Shown piece after piece: positions 25,734-35,157 of a stretch of 64,000 nt of DNA. Position 1 is the stretch's first letter. Each line of letters starts with the position of its first letter. The notes under the pieces were generated by a model. It searched no databases. It was not told where the DNA came from and was given only the letters and a program-made list of their open reading frames with translations. A program made the position numbers and the translations under genes. The stretch is from Olsenella profusa F0195 (GTDB lineage Bacteria; Actinomycetota; Coriobacteriia; Coriobacteriales; Atopobiaceae), in contig NZ_AWEZ01000069.1 of assembly GCF_000468755.1 (NCBI RefSeq), positions 86,021 to 150,020 of the forward strand, given 5' to 3'.

Positions 25734-28163
25734 ATGTCCGCCGTGCTTGCGCTTGATACCTCTACCGACATGCTGGCCTGCGCCGCTGCGCGCGTGGAGG
25801 CGGGCGAGGTCGAGCCTTTGGCCTCGGGAGACCACCTCTGCCGCCGCAGGGCGAACGTGGAGCTTGCCACCACGGCCCTCGACGTGCTGAGGCGGGCGGG
25901 GCTTTCCATGGCGGACGTCGACCAGGTGCTGGTTGGTCGTGGCCCAGGCTCGTTCACGGGCGTGCGCATCGGCATTGCGACGGCAAAGGGCCTGGCCTGC
26001 GGTCTGGGCGTGCCCCTGCACGGCGCCTCCACGCTGGACGCCGTCGCCTGGACGGCCTGGGGGGCCGGTCGGCGCGGCAGGCTCGCCGTGGTGGGCGACG
26101 CCATGCGTGGCGAGGTGTATCCGGGTCTCTACCTGCTGGACGACGAGGGCGCACATCGCCGCTTCGAGGCGGAGCGCGTGCTCAAGGCCGATGCGGCGGT
26201 GGCGGAGCTTGCCGACCTCCCGGATGTTGGGGAGCTGACCCTCACGGGCGACGGCCTCAAGAGGTATCGCACCCGCTTCGAGGGCGCAGGCCTTACGGAC
26301 GTCCTGGAGGAGGGCCTCTGGCATCCCACGGGCGAGGGCCTGGTGCGTGCCGCCACCGCGCCCGACTTCGTGCCCGCCCTCGGTGACGGCGACCCCGCGC
26401 TGGTGCTGCCCATCTACACGCGCCTCTCCGACGCCGAGGAGAACGAGCGCACGCGCCTGGGGTTCGAGGAGCCCGTCTCGGTGGAGACCACCGGCGTGGC
26501 GGACCTCCTGGCCGACCGTCACCTGCAGCTGCGTCCCATGCTGCCGGCCGACCTCGACGCCGTCGCCGCCCTCGACGGCGCGGCCTTCGAGGGGGCGGTG
26601 CACACCCCCTGGACGCGCGCCCAGTTCGCCCAGGAGCTCAGCCAGCCCCAGCGCAGCTGGTGGGTCGCACACGACCAGGGCACCATCATCGGGTATGCGG
26701 GCGGCCAACTTGCCGGTGCGGACTTCGAGGTCACGGACGTGGCCGTCGCGGCGGGCCATCGCCGTCGGGGCATCGCGTCACGCCTGGTGGCACGTATCGC
26801 CTACGACGGGCACACCTATGGTGCCTCCACGATCTCGCTCGAGGTGGAGGCGGAGAACGTCGCGGGCCGCACGCTCTATGAGGGCCTGGGCTTCAGGCAG
26901 GTGGGCCGGCGTCCCAACTACTATGGCAAGGGCAAGGACGCCCTGATCCTGCGGGCCGACCTGCCCCTCAGGGCGGATGCCGCACTCGTGGCGGCGGCAC
27001 CCGGGCCCAGCGCCTCCATCCGCCCCTGGCCCATCGTCCCCGCGCCGCGCAGCGAGGAGGCCCAGGCTGCCCTCGCCGCCGCTGGCGACCTCGTGCTCGC
27101 CATCGAGTCCTCCTGCGACGAGATGGCCATGGCCATCATCGACGCGCAGGGAACCATCTGTGCGAACGTGGTGGCGACCTCCGTGGACTTCCACGCCCGC
27201 TTCGGCGGCGTCGTGCCCGAGATCGCAAGCCGCAAACACGTGGAGGCCATCGTCGGCGTCTTCGAGGAGACGCTCGCCCAGGCCGGCCGACACTTTGGCT
27301 GCGACACGCTCGCCCCCTCCGACCTCGCCTGCGTGGGCGTGACCACAGGGCCCGGCCTCGTTGGCGCCCTGGTGGTGGGCCTCGCCTTCGCCAAGGGGCT
27401 CTGCGCCGCCACGGGCCTGCCCCTCACCTCGGTCAACCACCTCGAGGGGCACCTCATGGCCAACCTCTTCGAGGCGCCCGACCTCACGCCGCCCTTCGTG
27501 GCCAGCCTCGTCTCGGGTGGCAACACCATGCTCGTGCACGTGCGAGCCTGGGGAGACTACGAGGTCCTGGGCACGACCATCGACGATGCGGTGGGGGAGG
27601 CCTTCGACAAGGTGGCCAAGGCCCTGGGACTGGGCTATCCCGGTGGGCCCGTCATCAGCAGGCTGGCTGCCACGGGCAACAGGAAGGCCATCCACTTCCC
27701 GCGCGCCATGATGCACAGCCACGACTACCGCTTCTCGCTCAGTGGGCTCAAGACCGCGGTCATCACCTACATCGAGGGGGAGGGCAGGGCGGGGCGTGCC
27801 ATCAACCTGCCCGACCTCGCGGCGTCCTTCGAGGCCGCGGTCATCGACGTGCAGGTGTCCAAGGCCATCACGGCGGTGGAGGAGACGGGCGTCTCGGACT
27901 TCTGCCTGGGCGGCGGCGTGGCGGCAAACTCCGAGCTCCGCGCCGCGTACAAGAGGAGGCTTGGCCGACGTGGCGTGCGCGTGACAGTGCCGCCCCTGGT
28001 GGTCTGTGGCGACAACGGGGCCATGATCGCCCTCGTGGCCCTGCGCAACTGGCGATCGGGCGTCACGGTACCGCTCACGCAGGACGCCGATCCCAACGCC
28101 CGGCTGGGCAGCTGGTCGTCACCCGAGCCGCCTGTGGTGGGACAGGGCTGGCCTCGGCGCTAG
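25734..28163 (+). CDS. tsaD: TsaB-RimI-TsaD triple fusion
   Basis: One 809-residue polypeptide joins three enzymes. TsaB (about 1-250): VLALDTSTDMLACAA, GRGPGSFTGVRIGIATAKGL. RimI-like GNAT acetyltransferase (about 262-415): LRPMLPADLDAVAALDGAAF, TDVAVAAGHRRRGIASRL, LEVEAENVAGRTLYEGLGF. TsaD (about 450-790): LAIESSCDEMAMAIID, metal histidines in NHLEGHLMANL, VSGGNTMLVH, CGDNGAMIAL. The products make t6A37 on ANN-decoding tRNAs, and the GNAT domain may acetylate ribosomal protein S18. Two-way tsaB-rimI fusions are known; a continuous three-domain protein is rarer and may be lineage-typical. I prefer ATG 25734; ATG 25722 is too close to its GAGGG. Confidence 0.93.
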   Translation: MSAVLALDTSTDMLACAAARVEAGEVEPLASGDHLCRRRANVELATTALDVLRRAGLSMADVDQVLVGRGPGSFTGVRIGIATAKGLACGLGVPLHGASTLDAVAWTAWGAGRRGRLAVVGDAMRGEVYPGLYLLDDEGAHRRFEAERVLKADAAVAELADLPDVGELTLTGDGLKRYRTRFEGAGLTDVLEEGLWHPTGEGLVRAATAPDFVPALGDGDPALVLPIYTRLSDAEENERTRLGFEEPVSVETTGVADLLADRHLQLRPMLPADLDAVAALDGAAFEGAVHTPWTRAQFAQELSQPQRSWWVAHDQGTIIGYAGGQLAGADFEVTDVAVAAGHRRRGIASRLVARIAYDGHTYGASTISLEVEAENVAGRTLYEGLGFRQVGRRPNYYGKGKDALILRADLPLRADAALVAAAPGPSASIRPWPIVPAPRSEEAQAALAAAGDLVLAIESSCDEMAMAIIDAQGTICANVVATSVDFHARFGGVVPEIASRKHVEAIVGVFEETLAQAGRHFGCDTLAPSDLACVGVTTGPGLVGALVVGLAFAKGLCAATGLPLTSVNHLEGHLMANLFEAPDLTPPFVASLVSGGNTMLVHVRAWGDYEVLGTTIDDAVGEAFDKVAKALGLGYPGGPVISRLAATGNRKAIHFPRAMMHSHDYRFSLSGLKTAVITYIEGEGRAGRAINLPDLAASFEAAVIDVQVSKAITAVEETGVSDFCLGGGVAANSELRAAYKRRLGRRGVRVTVPPLVVCGDNGAMIALVALRNWRSGVTVPLTQDADPNARLGSWSSPEPPVVGQGWPRR

Positions 28164-28325
28164 CGGTGCGGTAGGCGGTGCGCCCCCGAGCGTTTCCTTC
28201 GTGTTTCCCCAACGTATCCAGGCCGCGCACCGTTTTGTCCCGGGGCGACGCGGCGGCCTACCGTTGACCTACACTGGTACCGTAGTGCCACGCCTTTCAC
28301 GTATGTAGTTGCAAGGGGGACTGCC

Positions 28326-29258
28326 ATGAATACTGATTCCACAGACATGCATGCCACGGCGGGCGGCGCGGGGGCTGGCCTGTCCCGCCGCACGTTCCTC
28401 AGGCTCTCGGGCATGGCGGCCCTGGGCACGGCGGGCGCCGGCATCCTTGCGGGGTGCGGGCCCTCCACCGAGACGGACGACAAGGGCGCCAGCCAGTCCT
28501 CCTCGGCCGCAGGCTTTGGTGACAACGGGACGATGCGCGTGGGCATGGAGGTCGCCTACCCGCCGTACAACTTCCAGGTCTCCGAGGAGTCCGACAACAC
28601 CATTCCCGTCGAGGGCCAGGATGGCGCCTATGCCGACGGCTACGACATCGTCTTCGCCAAGAAGATCGGCGAGGCGCTCGGCCTGACGCCCGTCGCCGTG
28701 AAGATGGAGTTCTCCGGCCTGGTCGAAGGGCTCACCAACGGCACCATCGACATCATCTGCGGCGGCATGACGGCCACCGACGAGCGCCGCCAGTCCATCG
28801 ACTTCTCCGACCCCTACTGGGACGGTCACTATGGCCTGCTGGTGAAGAAGGGCTCCCCCTACGAGCACGCCACGAGCTTCGCCGACTTCAAGGGCGCCTC
28901 GGTGCTCGGGCAGCGCGACACGCTGTTGGATGACGTGATCGACGAGATCGACGGCGTCAACCACCTCACCCCCGTCGACTCGGTGCCCGCGCAGCTCTCC
29001 AACCTCAACCAGGGGACCTGCGACGCCATCACGTACGACGTGGAGAACGCCAAGGGCCTGCTGGCCGCCAACCCCGATCTCGCCCAGGTGGAGTTCGATG
29101 GCAACCCCATCCTCTTCTCCGAGGATGCGCCCATCAACGCCGGCATCGCCAAGGGGCACGACGACGTGCTCGCCAAGATCGACGATGCCATCAACGCCGT
29201 CCCGCAGGACGAGCGCCAGGCCTACTGGGATGCCGTGCAGGAGCGTCTGCCCGAGTAG
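28326..29258 (+). CDS. Amino-acid ABC transporter substrate-binding lipoprotein
   Basis: A 310-residue extracytoplasmic receptor of the polar amino-acid uptake family (SBP_bac_3). A twin-arginine signal SRRTFLRLSG (Arg21-Arg22) leads to lipobox LAGC with Cys44 as lipid anchor, an arrangement frequent in Coriobacteriia. The mature part has GMEVAYPPYNFQV near its start, MTATDERRQSIDFSDPYW, and QGTCDAITYDVENAKGLLAA. Followed by permease and ATPase genes in one operon. Ligand not predictable. Confidence 0.92.
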   Translation: MNTDSTDMHATAGGAGAGLSRRTFLRLSGMAALGTAGAGILAGCGPSTETDDKGASQSSSAAGFGDNGTMRVGMEVAYPPYNFQVSEESDNTIPVEGQDGAYADGYDIVFAKKIGEALGLTPVAVKMEFSGLVEGLTNGTIDIICGGMTATDERRQSIDFSDPYWDGHYGLLVKKGSPYEHATSFADFKGASVLGQRDTLLDDVIDEIDGVNHLTPVDSVPAQLSNLNQGTCDAITYDVENAKGLLAANPDLAQVEFDGNPILFSEDAPINAGIAKGHDDVLAKIDDAINAVPQDERQAYWDAVQERLPE

Positions 29259-29332
29259 GGCGCAGCCCCCGCGCCACGGCGCCTCCCGTGCCGCCACGGG
29301 GCCCTCCGACCGATCCAAAGGAGCCTTTCCCC

Positions 29333-30550
29333 ATGCAGGATTCCAACAGTGCGGCCAAGGGACGCCTCGCGCGCGTCCGGGCGTTCCTTCTGGAGGAGCA
29401 CCGCTACGTGTTTCTGGGCACGAGCATCCTCGCCCTCTGCGGCCTCTGGCTCGCCAACCAGGCGCACTCGCCCCTGAGCCTCCTCAACCATGCCCGTGGC
29501 CTCGAGACGGCGCTGTACTACGTGCTCGTGGCCTGGCTCGCGGTGTCCGCCCTGGCGCTCGTCAGCAAGCTCACACATTGGAAGGGTGACGCCTACGTGC
29601 GCACCTCGCCGTTCGCCCGTCCCACCGCCCGGCGGGCCGAGCGCTACCTGTCGTATGTCATCTGGGCCGTCACGCTGGCGTTCATCGTCGACCGCGTGGT
29701 TCTGGGGTGCGTCTACACGGTGCAGTGGGGCAGGGCGCAGGCCACCAACCCCAGCGACTTCCTGGGGTCGACGGTCTACATGCTCCACCATATGGGGTCG
29801 ACGTTCGTGCAGGGCATCATCAACACCGTGATCATCGCGCTCGTGGGCACCATCGTGGCGTTCTTCCTAGCGTTGGCTCTGGTGTTCCTACGCCTGCAGG
29901 AGCCCGACCGCTCCGACAACGACTGCGTGCGCCTCCTCAAGGTGGTGGGCTCGGGCTTTGCCAGGGTCTACTCGCAGGTCGTGCGTGGCACGCCCATGAT
30001 GATCCAGGGCCTCATCATCTACTATGCCGGCACCGGCATCCTCACGGGACAGGGCATGACGCCCACACAGGTGCTGAACGTGTGGTCGCCGTTCAACGCC
30101 GCCCTGGTCACGGTCTCGCTCAACTCGACCGCCTACATGATGGAGGTGCTGCGCTCGGGCATCGGTGCCGTCGACCCCGGGCAGACCGAGGCCGCGCGCT
30201 CCCTGGGCCTCTCGCAGTGGCAGGCCATGCGCAAGGTCGTCTTCCCGCAGGGCATCAAGAACTCGATTCCCGCCCTCTCCAACGAGCTGGTCATCAACAT
30301 CAAGGACTCGTCGGTGCTCATGGCCATCGGCGTACTCGAGCTGACGTTTGCCACGCGCACCATCGCAGGCGTCTACTACAAGCAGATGGAGATGTACGTC
30401 GCCTCCGCGATCGTGTACCTCATCCTCACGCTGGTGGCATCGTGGGCGCTGTCAAGGTTCGAGCGGGCGTTCGACACCGACGCCCGGCCCGTGGTGATGG
30501 GGACGTCCGACCACCTGCCCGTCGCAGGGGAGAAGGGGGGCGAGGCGTGA
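29333..30550 (+). CDS. Amino-acid ABC transporter permease
   Basis: A 405-residue membrane protein: two to three extra N-terminal membrane segments (about 20-130) then a HisM/GlnP-type permease domain (about 155-375) with [20 protein letters not shown], the Arg-Gly-Thr-Pro start [10 protein letters not shown] and the EAA loop [23 protein letters not shown] 29333 follows AAAGGAG. It overlaps the ATPase start by one base. Confidence 0.92.
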   Translation: MQDSNSAAKGRLARVRAFLLEEHRYVFLGTSILALCGLWLANQAHSPLSLLNHARGLETALYYVLVAWLAVSALALVSKLTHWKGDAYVRTSPFARPTARRAERYLSYVIWAVTLAFIVDRVVLGCVYTVQWGRAQATNPSDFLGSTVYMLHHMGSTFVQGIINTVIIALVGTIVAFFLALALVFLRLQEPDRSDNDCVRLLKVVGSGFARVYSQVVRGTPMMIQGLIIYYAGTGILTGQGMTPTQVLNVWSPFNAALVTVSLNSTAYMMEVLRSGIGAVDPGQTEAARSLGLSQWQAMRKVVFPQGIKNSIPALSNELVINIKDSSVLMAIGVLELTFATRTIAGVYYKQMEMYVASAIVYLILTLVASWALSRFERAFDTDARPVVMGTSDHLPVAGEKGGEA

Positions 30551-31320
30551 TGGCAGAGCAGCCCGTCGAACCCGTCGTGCGCATCGAGGGGCTCCGCAAG
30601 AGCTTCGGCAGCCACGAGGTGCTCAGGGACATCAACTTCTCGGTCATGCCCGGCGAGGTGGTCACCATCATCGGCGCCTCGGGCTCCGGCAAGTCCACGC
30701 TGCTGCGCTGCATCAACCTGCTGGAGACGCCCAACGCCGGGCACGTGTGGTTCCACGGCGAGGACCTTGCCGCCGAGCACGTGAACGTCAACAAGCTGCG
30801 CGAGAAGATCGGCATGTGCTTCCAGACGTTCAACCTGTTCAACAACATGGACGTGCTCGACAACTGCACGCTCGCACCCGTGACGCTGGGGAAGCTTCCC
30901 AAGGCCGACGCCGAGAGGCTGGCGCTCGAGCGCCTGGATGACGTGGGACTCTCGGACTTCGTCCACGCCATGCCCGCAACGCTCTCGGGCGGTCAGAAGC
31001 AGCGCGTCGCCATCGCCCGCGCGCTCTGCATGAATCCCGACCTCATGCTCTTCGACGAGCCCACGAGCGCCCTCGACCCCGAGATCGTGGGGGAGGTGCT
31101 CGAGGTCATGCGCGACCTCGCCGCCCATGGCATGACCATGGTGGTGGTGACGCACGAGATGGAGTTCGCAAGGAACGTCTCGGACAAGGTGGTGTTCATG
31201 GACCAGGGCGTCATCGCCGAGCAGGGCGACCCCAAGGACATGTTCACGCACCCCCAGCTGCCGCGCACGCGCGAGTTCCTGGCGCGCTACCTGGATGATG
31301 CATCCCAGGCCGACGGGTAG
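30550..31320 (+). CDS. Amino-acid ABC transporter ATP-binding protein
   Basis: A 256-residue GlnQ/HisP-type ATPase: Walker [13 protein letters not shown]-loop [11 protein letters not shown], signature [15 protein letters not shown], Walker [15 protein letters not shown] and the switch His in VVVTHEME. Its ATG overlaps the permease stop as TGATG, so the two are translationally coupled. A run of 13 G begins 17 bases after its stop. Confidence 0.96.
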   Translation: MAEQPVEPVVRIEGLRKSFGSHEVLRDINFSVMPGEVVTIIGASGSGKSTLLRCINLLETPNAGHVWFHGEDLAAEHVNVNKLREKIGMCFQTFNLFNNMDVLDNCTLAPVTLGKLPKADAERLALERLDDVGLSDFVHAMPATLSGGQKQRVAIARALCMNPDLMLFDEPTSALDPEIVGEVLEVMRDLAAHGMTMVVVTHEMEFARNVSDKVVFMDQGVIAEQGDPKDMFTHPQLPRTREFLARYLDDASQADG

Positions 31321-31336
31321 CGCCTCGGGCCATCGC

Positions 31337-31349
31337 GGGGGGGGGGGGG
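31337..31349. repeat. 13-base poly-G tract
   Basis: An uninterrupted run of 13 G, long even for a high-GC genome, between the amino-acid ABC operon and the LXG-like locus, about 97 bases before a good promoter. Such tracts slip during replication. Its distance from the promoter makes any expression effect speculative. Confidence 0.7.
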
Positions 31350-31445
31350 ACGGGCCGGGCCGCCACGTGCGGGCTCGTGCCTCGCGGACGAGCTGCCCAC
31401 GGCGCGATGCGACGATGCCGCCGCACACGCTTGCAAGGTATGCAG

Positions 31446-31474
31446 TTGACAAATTAGTATTGCTTTATTTAAAT
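31446..31474 (+). promoter_or_regulatory. Promoter of the LXG-like locus
   Basis: Consensus -35 TTGACA (31446-31451) and -10 TTAAAT (31469-31474) with 17-base spacing, in a strikingly AT-rich stretch of an otherwise GC-rich area, about 50 bases before the first gene of the locus. Confidence 0.6.
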
Positions 31475-31524
31475 TTAGATACCTCTTAGAAGATGGCGCG
31501 AAACGATATGGATGCGTGATCCCC

Positions 31525-31803
31525 ATGACCATGATTGAGAGCGGAGAAGCGTCATCAGCCAGCAATGCCTCGGCTCTTAAGCAGGGTCTTGGTAGCTACT
31601 GTGACTTTAAGCTTGACACGTTGCAATTGACCATACCGGTGAGCGGCAGCTCCACGCATGACTCGACAATAGGGGATGGCATAGGTGAGGCCCTTGATGC
31701 CTGGAGGGACCTCATCGAGGCCGACGCCGATTCGATCGTCCTGATTTACGATGCCCTGTCGGCGGCAGATGACGCGATAGCCGCCCAAATGAGCGAGAGG
31801 TAG
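31525..31803 (+). CDS. Small protein upstream of LXG-like gene
   Basis: A 92-residue mostly helical protein of no family I can firmly name. Its last half (GEALDAWRDLIEADADSIVL, then DALSAADDAIAAQ) is an amphipathic helix. In type VII secretion loci, LXG effectors are preceded by small WXG100-like partner (Lap) proteins of about this size; position just 8 bases before the LXG-like gene is the main argument for that role. No strong ribosome-binding site is seen before ATG 31525. Confidence 0.6.
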   Translation: MTMIESGEASSASNASALKQGLGSYCDFKLDTLQLTIPVSGSSTHDSTIGDGIGEALDAWRDLIEADADSIVLIYDALSAADDAIAAQMSER

Positions 31804-31811
31804 CTTTGGCC

Positions 31812-33994
31812 ATGGACATCCGTATTGTAAAGAGCAGTGCGGAGCAAGCGCTCAGTGATGAGAACGCGAAGCTTGAGAATCAGATGGATGCCTGCCAGGC
31901 CCAGGTCGAAGCCGTGGGAGACATCTCGCTTGAGGGCATGGAAGGGGCTGCGGCAGAGGCGGCAACCCAGACCATTCACATGCACAAGGCGGTGGTGGAG
32001 TCACACTATTCGCTCTATGAGTCGCTGCGCAGCGCCAACGAAAAGAACAAACGCGCCGTGTCGGGTCTCTACCCGACCGAAGGGGACGTGGTGGACACGA
32101 AGGTCGCCGAACAGCGTCTTCAGGAGGCACAAAGCGAAATCGCTCGTCTACGGCAGGAAGAGCGGAGAGACGTGTCTTTTGCGCGGCAGCAGAACCAGCA
32201 GGCACAGAGAGATGGCGGCAGCGCGGAATCATTGATAGACGTGCAGTCCATCTCAGATGGCTACTCATCACTCATCGCGTCGCAACAGGAGACGGCGCAG
32301 TATTACCAAAAGTCATCGACTTGGCCAACCAGTATGACTCCGACTCGGCAGGCTTTTATGGGGAGGTTGACTTCAGCCAACTGCGTGCCGCCACGGCGTC
32401 CGTCGTCAGTTATACGACCACAGGCTCATGGGGCGATACCAGTTGGGCAGATACTGCCGACGGTGACTATAACCACTCGATTGCCGAGTATAAGTGCGAA
32501 ATGGCACGTCCGTATTTGACGGATGAGGAGCTTGAGGCATACCGACAGGCCTATGAGAACGACGGCCGTCTTACTGCAGACGAGATCTATAGTGTCGACG
32601 AAGATGGGACGGGGCACTTCACGGAGAACCTCTATGCGGCGCTTGCAAAGATTCCTTCCGTCATGGTCTCAGATGCTGAGGTGGGCGAAGTTGCCAAGGC
32701 CTATGAAACAATGTGGGATCAGATGGACACCGATAGCATCGAGAGGTTTCTCGAGCTTTCCTATGTGGCTACAGGTAAGGAGCAGGATGCCTCCGGCGTC
32801 GGCCCCATGCCGGATCCAAATGATCCCACCAAGACCATAAACTCCAACCACATCTATGAGTACGTACCGTCTCCCCTGCTCTCTCGTGTCGCCGCCGCGG
32901 AAAAGGCTGACGCACGGGATTGGAACAACCGGTCGGATACGTATTGGCCGCGTATCGCCGGGTTGAACCTGATCGACTCTATGAGCCAGAAGAACGAGAC
33001 GATTTGGGTCCCGGCAGATGACTGTGGGCTCGATAGTGATGGAAATGCATGGTACTCCACGGATGGCGTTGACTTTGCCCTGACGGTCATCAGAGGAAAG
33101 AACTCAGACGGCAGTGATGACAGCGCATTCATGTGCATGCTGGAGTCGAATCCTTCCTTGCACATCGATGACTCATCCTCCACAGGATCGGTTGGCATAG
33201 GGCTTGATGACCCAAGTGGGAGTGCCATGTATGAGACGGACATATACGTGTCTGGCAGTACTCCCGATGTATTGGTACTGCTGTCCCATTTGAATAATCC
33301 AAAAGCTCACCTGCAGCAGGTCACTGACCCTGCTGAGAGAGTTATGTATGGCGGAGATGGCTTTAGCGTCATGGGATCTGCAGCCAAGTCTCTGGTAGAC
33401 AAGGGTGTCGACGTAGCGATTGAAAACCTGCCTGGTGGTGGGACATTGCTGACAATCATGGGTTTCGCCAAACAACTGTCAGAGAGCTACCAAAATAACC
33501 TGTCAGAAGAGCAGAAGCAGACGCTGAGTGAAGAGACGGCAGAGTCAATTCGCACGTCTGGGGCTTCACCACTCGAGGACATAGGCATTGGCACCTCATA
33601 CGATGACGTGAATTTCCCTGACTTCAACAGCCCCGATGGGACGCGCAGCTATACGCTGGACAGCAATATAAATGTGTATGTCACTGACTCGGAGCAGGAG
33701 GCTATCCAATCAACGATAGATGCCTATAACCAGTCACATGGTACTTCCTATACCTACGACGACTTCATGAGCGATATGACCAACAACCCCATAGACGCAC
33801 TTGTTGGCCGAGGAGAGGGACAGGATACTACTGCCTTTATTGAGTGGTCAAAGGATGTTGCTGATCTATCATATATATCGGATAGCGATGTGTCGAAAAG
33901 TGCCAACCCCAGCCAAGTAACCAATTACCAGTATATTTTAGATAAACAGCAAGGTGGGCCCTTGTCTAATAGCGTTACGTTCAGCTGGGAATAG
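31812..33994 (+). pseudogene. LXG-like large secreted protein, frameshifted
   Basis: Two overlapping frames form one ~727-residue protein. The N-terminal ~166 residues are long helices with an LxG-type DISLEGMEGAAAEAA, as in LXG type VII secretion effectors, and break at an A4 run (32308-32311). Adding one A continues QYYQK directly into VIDLANQYDSDSAGFYGEVD. Without it, translation runs to a stop at 32519. The middle is acidic and Asp/Ser-rich. The last ~110 residues (from about 33660) are homologous to the domains of the next two genes: shared AYN, TS, ADLxY, TNxQ and final F-x-W-E at matching spacing. Base composition is AT-richer than surroundings. Could be a real inactivation, a switchable tract or a sequencing error. 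Confidence 0.6.
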
Positions 33995-33996
33995 CG

Positions 33997-34554
33997 ATGC
34001 AACACCATACACATACTCATAGGTTTGTAGCCTTTGCGCTCCTTGTGGCTGCCGTAATAGCTGCTGCATCTGCATATGGGTTTTACGCATACCATAAGAC
34101 GCAGGATCAAGGGCGCATAGATGCTGCACGACAGAGAATGGGGGCATTCTCTGAATTCGATGTTGTTACAGTGCGGGTCAATGCTTGGGGCAACGATGTG
34201 CCGGGCATACAGATGACCGATGAGACCCGTGTCTTATTGGGGGAGTTGGCTGCCGCATATAATGCCGACCCATCCACTTCGCCAAAGGTTGACCCTTCTA
34301 AGTTGGAGCGCGCATATTATGAGGACGCGCTGGAGACGTTCGGCGGCGACCCCTCCCGGGACGCCGCCCTCGCCCTGTGGCTCTGGATGGCGCGGCCGGC
34401 CGACCTGGTGTACGCGGGGGACGACCCCGTGACGGGCGCCCGCGCGGGCGCCGACGCAAATCCAGGTAGGCTGACAAACCTACAGTTCATCCATATTCGC
34501 ATAAGCGACAGTAGCATAGTATCTAACGTACGCTTCAGGTGGGAGTCCGACTGA
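33997..34554 (+). CDS. Membrane-anchored paralogue 1
   Basis: A 185-residue protein with an N-terminal anchor (about 9-31, FVAFALLVAAVIAAASAYGF) and an extracytoplasmic domain of unknown family. The domain (about 65-185) aligns with the C-terminus of the preceding LXG-like protein and with the next gene: MTDETRVLLGELAAAYN, ADLVYAGDDPV, TNLQF and the ending VRFRWESD. Most of the gene is AT-rich, but 34321-34460 is GC-rich and matches the next gene at 139 of 140 bases, a mark of gene conversion. It starts three bases after the LXG-like stop. An immunity or decoy role is only a guess. Confidence 0.75.
   Translation: MQHHTHTHRFVAFALLVAAVIAAASAYGFYAYHKTQDQGRIDAARQRMGAFSEFDVVTVRVNAWGNDVPGIQMTDETRVLLGELAAAYNADPSTSPKVDPSKLERAYYEDALETFGGDPSRDAALALWLWMARPADLVYAGDDPVTGARAGADANPGRLTNLQFIHIRISDSSIVSNVRFRWESD
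34321..34460 (+). repeat. 140-bp near-identical block, copy in paralogue 1
   Basis: Matches 34920-35059 at an offset of 599 bases with a single difference (G at 34395 versus T at 34994). The sequence on either side is only protein-level similar. Confidence 0.95.
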
Positions 34555-34568
34555 CGGAGAGGTGGCCG

Positions 34569-35156
34569 ATGGGCCCGGGCAATGTCGTCAGGCGCCACGC
34601 GGGGGCCTGCGCCCTGTTGGTGGCCGCCATCGTTGCCGTCGCCGCGGCGGCCCACGGCCTCCTCGAGGCCCGCTCCGCCGCGCGCGAGCAGGCCGCCCGC
34701 GAGGTTCGCGACGAGCGGGCCATGGTGTACGGCGTCACTGACCTGTCGCCCCTCCTCCAGGTCGACGTGGCCGGGACGGACGAGTGGGGCAACGAGGTGG
34801 CGGGCGTCGTCATGGACGACCGCTCCCGCGCGCTGCTGCGCGTCGCGGCGGAGGCCTACAACGCGGACCCCTCGACCACGCTCGAGGTGGACCCCGACGA
34901 CCTCGAGCGGGCGTACCGCGAGGACGCGCTGGAGACGTTCGGCGGCGACCCCTCCCGGGACGCCGCCCTCGCCCTGTGGCTCTGGATGGCGCGTCCGGCC
35001 GACCTGGTGTACGCGGGGGACGACCCCGTGACGGGCGCCCGCGCGGGCGCCGACGCAAACGTGAGTGGGAGCATGACGAACTTGCAGTTTTGCAACTCCA
35101 GAATGTGTGGCAGCGGCCTGGTGGCTAATATGCGCTTCAGGTGGGAGGATCAGTAG
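34569..35156 (+). CDS. Membrane-anchored paralogue 2
   Basis: A 195-residue paralogue of the gene before it. The N-terminal anchor is about residues 14-34 (ACALLVAAIVAVAAAAHGLL); the external domain has VMDDRSRALLRVAAEAYN, ADLVYAGDDPVTG, MTNLQF and the ending MRFRWEDQ. GC-rich throughout, unlike paralogue 1, so it is the likely donor of the shared 140-bp block. ATG 34569 has GGAGAGG six bases upstream; a GTG at 34539 would overlap the preceding gene. Function unknown. Confidence 0.75.
   Translation: MGPGNVVRRHAGACALLVAAIVAVAAAAHGLLEARSAAREQAAREVRDERAMVYGVTDLSPLLQVDVAGTDEWGNEVAGVVMDDRSRALLRVAAEAYNADPSTTLEVDPDDLERAYREDALETFGGDPSRDAALALWLWMARPADLVYAGDDPVTGARAGADANVSGSMTNLQFCNSRMCGSGLVANMRFRWEDQ
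34920..35059 (+). repeat. 140-bp near-identical block, copy in paralogue 2
   Basis: Partner of 34321-34460. Its base composition fits its own gene, so this is the probable donor. Confidence 0.95.
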
Positions 35157-35157
35157 C

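Noticed and set aside
32301..32320. Programmed -1 ribosomal frameshift signal in the LXG-like gene
   Set aside because: The run is only A4 (CCAAAAG) and not a canonical X-XXY-YYZ heptamer; no downstream pseudoknot was evident. Slippage is not excluded, but ordinary indel or error is simpler.
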